Program-made: the position numbers and the translations under genes
Source of the DNA: Wurfbainia villosa
Lineage: Eukaryota; Streptophyta; Magnoliopsida; Zingiberales; Zingiberaceae
DNA length: 64,000 bases
Reading direction: 5' to 3'
NCBI GenBank assembly: GCA_025175895.1
Contig: CM045993.1
Location: 60,268,621 to 60,332,620, forward strand
Notes under the pieces: generated by a model
Database searches by the model: none
What the model saw: only the letters and a program-made list of their open reading frames with translations
What the model was told of the DNA's origin: nothing
In this document: one piece after another, positions 57,774 to 64,000 of the stretch
Position numbering within the stretch: position 1 is the stretch's first letter
How the letters are laid out: each line of letters opens with the position of its first letter

Positions 57774-58889
57774 TGTTGGATCGAAGCGAATCGCTAGAGG
57801 GGGGGGGGGGTGAATAGCGATAAAAACTTTTCTTTCATTTCGTTCGTTAAAACCCGAGTAGACAATTAATTGCAGCGAAAAGATAAATGATAAATAAAAG
57901 GAGACAAATGTTTTTTTACTTGGTTCGTAGCCTTCGGCTACTACTCCAAGGCCCTAGTGATCCTTGATCACGAATGGAGGGCAATTCACTAAAAACACTC
58001 CTCCTCGTTGGAGGTAGGAGTTTGACGATTACAAACAAAACCTTCAAAAGAAAAGATAGAGAGACAAACCCTCTCTTCTATTAATGTAAAGTGCAACGAT
58101 AGAAAACCTCGATTAATAAAAGGAATTGCAATATTTAAAGAGACGACAAATTAAAATATCAACAACTAAAGAGTAGAAACTAAGCTAGGGTTGTTGACAG
58201 CACTTCGTCGTAGAGTTGTCGGAGAATCGCGGAGTTGCAAAGGTTTTTGAGCACTTAGAGATAATGAAAAACCCTAGGAGAAGCCCTCCTTTTATAGCCT
58301 TTAAGCCCCTCATCGAATGGGTCTTTAACCAATAGGAATTGGGAACAAAACTCCTTGAAAAATGGTGATAAAGCTTGACTCCTTGAGGTTGATTTTTGAC
58401 CATCGGTTGAACTGATTTCTTGGCCGGTTGAACTGATGGCTCAGCAGTTGAACTGATCCTTGGCCGGTTGAACTGATTTCCAGACTTTTCGACTGTAATA
58501 AAGAGTTAGCTCGAAATATAAGTGAATTCGACGGCCACTTGCTGTCTGATCTCAACATAGACCTTCCATGAGAAGTCTTGGTCGGATCGTCGCCTAAGGA
58601 TGTCCCCGTATGAAGGACTCGACCTTACTTACACTCACTCACACGAGCTTACCTCAACATTTACCTTTGAATCCTTGCTTTCGGTCTCCACCTGATTCCT
58701 TCGGCTCCCTCCGAAGTCCTCCCGGTGTCGCCCGACCACTACAGTTCTCTCCGAGTGTCGCTAACCTTCGGCTTAGCTTAGCATTTCTGCATACTTGATT
58801 CAGCTCGTGAGATAATGACATGAGCTTAACTTTGTATCGTTTGCTATAATCAAAACTCAAGTTCGACTTAGGTGCCTACTGCACCAACA
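57774..58889 (-). repeat. 3' LTR of G
   Basis: The edges are TGTTGG and GCACCAACA, 1116 bp. The U5 motif at about 57792 has an expanded G run. The TATA box is the rc of about 58288-58297. A diverged CGGTTGAACTGAT array is at 58400-58490. The purine tract follows at 58890. Confidence 0.9.
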
Positions 58890-59851
58890 ATCTCCCCCTT
58901 TTTGATTTATGGCAAACCCACATACAAAGTTAAGAACATAGCATGCATGAAGAATAAAAATAGCATGCATGAAGAATAATAATGCCCATAAAATATCATG
59001 CATGAAAAATAATAATGTGCATGAAAAACAAAAATAAAGATTAAGTTGGAGTATTAAGAATTTTCTTCAAGTACTCCCCCTTGAGGAAACCTCCCCCTTG
59101 ACCGAGGCTGAGTCTTGAAAGAAGACCTTAGTCCTCCCCCTTGAGGATTGCTATTTAGGAAGAGTTTAAATAATTAACATTACTTAAAGTTGGCCTTAGT
59201 AAAACATTTAAGTTAATAAGACTTCTTAACTTGGTCCTTTCTCCCTCTTTCTTAAGTAAAGCATTAGCATTTGGCCATAGTGTTTAAAAAAATAATAAGT
59301 TTAAGTTAAGAATTCTCTTAACTTGGCCTTTACTTCCTTTTAAGTAAAACTTAAAGTTAAGTAAACATTTACTTAACTTTTGGCCATGAAAATTTTTGAT
59401 CCCTTAACTTTGGCCTTTTTCTCCCCCTTTTGCCATATATCGAAAAGTGGAAGGGTGTGTGGAAAATAAGTATTAAATTTAACGTCCAAGCATGTTCCAC
59501 ATTATTTTGAAAATAATATATTAAAAATAAGCTCATCTATAAAATGTTTGACTCATATTTGGCTTGATTGATATGAAAGATCAACCAGTCCTGGTCAGAG
59601 TCGGTTAGTATGTATGATTATACTCCGTGGTTCATAGCGATGCACTAACTCTACATCTGGAACCAAGAGTAAGGTCCTAACATCTCACGCCCATCTACGT
59701 TGCTAAGTACACAAACACATTAGTCCTATGTGTTGTGAGATGTACTGGCTCCTTAAATCTATAGGTGCATGATATCTAAGGTATGTCTTATGCTAGTTCC
59801 ATGAAAATGAAAAGTAAGAAATAGTAGTACGAAAATATAATTTGTAAGTTC
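58890..59851 (-). other. 3' spacer and polypurine tract of G
   Basis: AAAAAGGGGGAGAT (rc of 58890-58903) abuts the LTR. Additional CAAGGGGGAG runs lie at about 59075-59150. No gene is visible; the sequence is homologous to 23395-24365. Confidence 0.75.
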
Positions 59852-61285
59852 CTATTCTACTACACACATGCCCAATTTTCGTCTTAATAGACTGAATTCA
59901 GCTTCGGGTAGGGGTTTAGTAAATAGGTCTGCCAAGTTAGACTTCGATTCGACATATTCGAGTTGTATGGCTCCGTTAGTCACATGTTCTCGAATGAAAT
60001 GGTGTTTGACCTCTATATGTTTGGTCCTAGAGTGACATATCGGATTCTTAGTAAGGTTAATTGAACTAATGTTATCTACGTGGAGTTTTGTGTTCGTAAA
60101 GTCTAACTTAAAGTCGTGGAGAGTGTGCTTCATCCAAAGAAGCTGAGTGACACACTCACCCATCGCAATGTATTCGGCTTCGGTGGTAGATAAGGCAACA
60201 CAGTGTTGCTTCCTACTGCACCAACTCACTAGACTCGAGCCGAGAAGTTGACAACAACCACTCGTACTCTTTTTATCGAGCTTACTACCGGCATAGTCCG
60301 AATCGGAGTAGCCGGTTAGTTCGAAATCAGTAGATCTAGGGTACCAAATACCGACATTAAGTGTACCCTTTAGATATCTAAGGATACGCTTGACTAGAGT
60401 TAGGTGAGACTCCTTGGCATAGGTTTGGAACCTTGCGCACATACTTATTGCAAATAGGATATCAGGTCGGCTCACAGTTAAGTAAAGTAGACTCCCTATT
60501 ATGCTCCTATAGTATTTTAAATCAATTGAGTTTCCGATTAAATCTTATTCTATATTCACATTAGTTGCCATTGGGGTATTAATAATTTTAGTGTCTTGCA
60601 TTCCAAAGCGTTTGATTAATTCCCTAGTATATTTACGTTGATGTAGGTATATTCCATCTTTAGTTTGTTTAATTTGTAGACCTAAGAAGAAACTTAACTC
60701 GCCTACTAAATTCATTTCAAATTCACTTTCCATAAGTGAAATGAACTCATTTAGTAGGATTGAGTTGGTGGTTCCGAAAATAATATCATCTACGTAGATT
60801 TGGGCTATGAATATGTCTTTACCTAAGGATTTTACGAAAAGGGTTGGGTCAACTACACCTTGGTTAAATCCTTTAGACTTAAGATAAATCGAAAGTCTCT
60901 CATACCAAGCTCGAGGAGCTTGCTTAAGTCCATAGAGAGCTTTCTTTAACCTAAGGACATGGTCGGGTTTATCTAAACTTTCGAAACCAGGGGGTTGACT
61001 AACATAAACTTCTTCTTTAATGTATCCATTTAAGAACGCAGATTTCACATCCATTTGAAACAACTTAAATCCTCGATGTGCTGCATACGCGAATAGCATT
61101 TGAATGGACTCTAATCTAGCTACTAGGGCATAGGTCTCATCGTAATCTAAACCTTCAACTTGACTAAACCCTTTAGCGACTAGTCTGGCTTTATTTCTAA
61201 CTACTTCACCTTTATCATCAAGTTTATTTCTAAATACCCACCTTGTTCCAACGATTGTTTTATCTTTAGGTGGTGGTACTAATTC
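59852..61285 (-). pseudogene. SIRE-like RT and RNase H of G
   Basis: RT blocks KGFSQVEGLDYDET, FQMDVKSAFLNG, YGLKQAPRAWYERL and AQIYVDDIIFG (catalytic YVDD intact) precede a TAA at about 60545. After it, IGSLLYLTVSRPDILFAISM, YSDSDYAGSKLDKKSTSG, LSTTEAEYIAMGE and HVDNISS complete RNase H with all three acidic active-site positions. The normal C-terminus LADLFTKPLPEAEFSLLRRKL is present, unlike in F. A TAG replaces Trp at about 61290 in the (W)ELVPPP block. So the gene is in one frame apart from a few nonsense changes. Confidence 0.9.
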
Positions 61286-62938
61286 CTATACTTTGTTCCT
61301 AGTGAATTGAGCCAACTCTTCTTGCATTGCAATAATCCAATCGGGATCAAGAAGAGCTTGGTCAATAGTTTTGGGTTCAATTTTAGAAATCAAGGAGATT
61401 TGACTAAGGTTTCTGTATGAGGCTCTAGTTCGAACTCCTAGACTTGGATCACCTATCACTTGGTCGATAGGATGATTCGTTTGAGTCCTAGTTGGGTTTG
61501 GGTTTAAGTCTACAACTTGATCAATAGGATGACTCGTCTGAGTTCTAGTTTGGTTAGAGTCATCTATCACTTGGTCGATAGAGTAACTTGGTTGACTTAG
61601 GTTAGGGTTAACACTAGACATGATCTCCCAATCAGAGTTAGGTCTAGTATGAATCGGCTCGCTAATTGGGGTTGTCGGGGGATTTGTAGGTTCGTGTCCT
61701 TCATCAAATACTACATTGATAGTCTCCTCAACTCTAAGGGTGTCATGGTTATATACTCTATAAACTCTACTTGTAGTCGAGTATCCTAGAAAGATTCCGG
61801 TCATGGTTTTGGATGTAAATTTTCCTAGGTAATCCTTAGTGTTTAGGATATGTACCTTACACCCAAATACCCTAAAGTACTTGATGTTAGGTATTTTATC
61901 TTGATAAATCTCGTATGAGGTCTTAAGGTGCCTCTTTACCATAAGGATCCTATTTTGGACATAGCATGTCGTACTCACGGCTTCCACCCAAAACCTATCG
62001 GGTAGGTTATACTCATTTAACATTGTCCTAGCGGCTTCTTGTAGAGTTCTATTTTTGCATTCTACTAGGCCATTTTGTTGTGGAGTTCTAGGGCAAGAGA
62101 ACTCATGGTGGTATCCATTTAGGTTACAGAATTCTGTAAACCTATGGTTCTCGAATTCACCACCATGATTAGTCCTAAGTTTTTTGATTTTAATGCTTTG
62201 TTGATTTTCTATTAATTTAAATAGATTGATTAATTGATCTAGGGTATCACTTTTGTGTTTGATGAACCTAACCCAAGTAAATCTAGAATAGTCATCAATT
62301 ATGACTAAGCAGAATTTACTTCCATTAAGTGACTTAGCTCCGTGTGAATCAAATAGATCCATGTGTAGGAGCTCAAGCACACTTTTGGTTCGTTCTTGAT
62401 TAGTTAGTTGATGTTGTGTCCTAGATTGTTTACCTTGTTGACACGCATTTCATATTTTATTGTTCAAGTTATTGAGGTTAGGCAAACCTCTGACTAAGTC
62501 ACTCTGACTCGTCTTGTGGATGAGTCTTGGGTGTGAGTGACCGAGTCGTCGGTGCCACAACCATGATTCCTCTTGCCATGTCGTAAGACACTTAGTTGAG
62601 GAGTTAGTTAAGTTAATAGTGTAAATGTTGTTATTTCTAGTTCCCTTAAGAATTGTTTTAGAAGTTTCAATTGTATTAATTACACATTCATTTTCTAGAA
62701 ATATGACCTTATAGTTATTATCACACAATTGGCTTACACTAAGTAAATTATATTGAAAATTTTCTACTAATAAAACATTTTGAATAACAAAATTTGAGTT
62801 AAGCTCAATATCACCTGATCCGATGATTTTGAGCTTGCCGTTATTTCCGAAGGCTACCAATCCTTGTCGTTTGAATCGAAGCTTCGAAAACTTGAGTTGA
62901 TCCCCGGTCATGTGTCGGGAGCAACCGCTGTCCAACAT
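61286..62938 (-). pseudogene. Protease and integrase of G
   Basis: The protease motif MLDSGCSRHMTGD opens at 62938. The zinc finger keeps WHRRLGHSHPRLIH, but the first Cys codon of the CNACQ part is TGA (about 62449), splitting the gene. In the DDE core HMDLFD is present, RTNHGGEF has the second catalytic Asp changed to Asn, and NGLVECKNR keeps Glu but has Arg changed to Cys. The C-terminal domain (YFRVFGCKVHIL, GIFLGYSTTSRVYRVYN, VVFDE) is open, followed by the HPIDQ linker and RT entry block ALLDPDWIIAMQEELAQF. Confidence 0.9.
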
Positions 62939-62947
62939 CCATTGATC

Positions 62948-63542
62948 CTACACGCATGGTAGTTGGATCGGATATTGGATTTATTAAAGATTGGTTGAAG
63001 ATTATTAACCTAAATCATCTCACCCATGTCTACATGATCAAACACGTTAACCCTATATGTTCTTGTGAGATGACTTCCAATTTTACTTGATTTAAATTTA
63101 ATGACTTAAACACTTGTCAACCTTGTGTTAGATTTGGATTTGACCTTAGGATCATCAAGTCACCTTTTCAAGATCATGGCTTCTAGGTCGTGGCGAGGCA
63201 CAGAGGCCTTCTTTGATCGGAACAACGACCACTTCCTTAGACAAAGCCATTTTCAAGAAAATAGAGACTTGACTTACCTAAGACCACTTCCTGGTCTAAC
63301 TAGTCTAGGATACGGCGAGGTAGCTTCAGCTAGTTCCGCTCGGTCAAGTGCACCAAACTAGATACACCTTATCTAGCTCGAATACACAAGACTCCGCTTT
63401 CCTAGCGTACTATCATCTTGCCGCGTCCTGGTACTATGTTATCAAGTATTGACGAGTTATAGTCCTATCTAACCATTCTAAAAAGGAAAATCAAACGAAA
63501 TAAAAAAACCTAAGCATGCAATTTCTAGGTTAAAACACAAAC
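62948..63542 (-). other. Possible gag-pol intron of G
   Basis: It starts GTTTGTG at 63542 and ends GCGTGTAG at 62948 on the minus strand, 595 bp, in the same positions relative to gag and protease as 27358-28078. The gag stop TAG for unspliced RNA is at 63525-63527. It lacks the 55-60 bp repeats of F. An ORF on the plus strand (63177-63361) lies inside. Confidence 0.5.
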
Positions 63543-64000
63543 AAGTTTCGTACTAGCTCCCCCTCGACCGCTGAATCGATTTGGTCTCTCCACATAGTGG
63601 ATTTGGTCCTTGGAAACCCAGTACTGGTTCGATCCTAAGTTTGAAATTAAGGTGGTCTTAGGGACCCATGCTTGAACATGTTTTTTATGTCAACTTACAA
63701 TCGACATATACGACTTGTTGGTCGTATTTAAGCTAAACCCTAGCCCAGCCTTGTTGTATACGGCCCTTTGCGATCCAAGTAGGAGGTCAAGTCCTTTGGA
63801 TCCCAAAGTAAACCTTTCCAACGTATTCCTAAGATCTTCGACTTGACTCTTCAAGAGTGAGTTCTCAACTTCGAGTTTTTCAACCCGAGTTGAGTCCTCC
63901 TCTTGAACTCGACTAGTCGAAGAGGTTAGGGAGACCTCGTGTTTGAGGAGTTTAACTTTATCAACCAGGGTCTCGACCTTGGACTCGGACTTAGCTAACT
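63525..64000 (-). pseudogene. Gag of G, C-terminal part
   Basis: The visible part holds the coiled coil (VEKLEVENSLLKSQVEDLRNTL) and LGSQRAVYNKAGLG block, both nearly identical to F, then a stop and small frame change, and the end QYWVSKDQIHYVERPNRF with a TAG at 63525. The zinc knuckle and capsid part lie outside the window. Confidence 0.8.

Larger units (their letters stand above)
57774..64000 (-). mobile_element. SIRE-like Ty1/copia element G (partial)
   Basis: The second copy of the F family, on the minus strand, is complete from its 3' LTR to the middle of gag and leaves the window on the right. The left flank TTGTG (57769-57773) should be one target duplication. By comparison with F its other end should lie about 2.4 kb beyond the window. 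Confidence 0.9.

Overview
The window looks like a gene-free block of plant heterochromatin. I found no host gene, tRNA, rRNA or CRISPR array. Nearly every base belongs to an LTR retrotransposon, and the lineages seen are plant ones: Ty1/copia SIRE-like and Angela-like, Ty3/gypsy Tekay/Del-like and Athila-like. The species cannot be read from the sequence; an angiosperm is certain enough. All coding regions carry stops or frameshifts.

Layout. (1) 1-18407 is an Angela-like copia element on the minus strand (LTR part at 1-1392, broken pol 1393-3439, probable second LTR at 17292-18407). It was hit by a minus-strand LTR (3440-4593), a Tekay/Del-like gypsy element (4594-13228) and a gag-only copia element 'D' (13229-17291). 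(2) 18408-21469 is an 'alpha' LTR split by another LTR (19871-21383). (3) From 21514 to the right edge one old LTR 'H' acts as host: its pieces lie at 21514-22347, 30922-31135, 55165-55195 and 57412-57773, separated by SIRE-like element F (22353-30921), gag-only element E (31141-55164), a solo Angela-like LTR (55201-57411) and SIRE-like element G (57774 to beyond 64000). (4) E is itself a stack: E contains gag-only element B (33755-51091); B's right LTR contains an Athila-like element (39217-50608); that contains gag-only element A (43195-49647). Perfect 5-bp target-site duplications mark F (ATGTT), E (TTAGA), B (TTGTA), Athila (GCAGT) and A (AAAAT).

How the parts relate. F and G encode gag, protease, integrase, reverse transcriptase and RNase H. 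A, B, D and E have two LTRs (or remains of them), a tRNA-Met-type primer site and a polypurine tract, but only a gag gene, ending at the same YWVPK-like motif that closes the SIRE gag. All six share a near-identical 19-base U5 motif next to the primer site, which fits gag-only (TR-GAG type) elements mobilised by a SIRE partner. F and G show a possible gag-pol intron in matching positions. Most families carry a family-specific, repeated dyad motif just upstream of the LTR TATA box.
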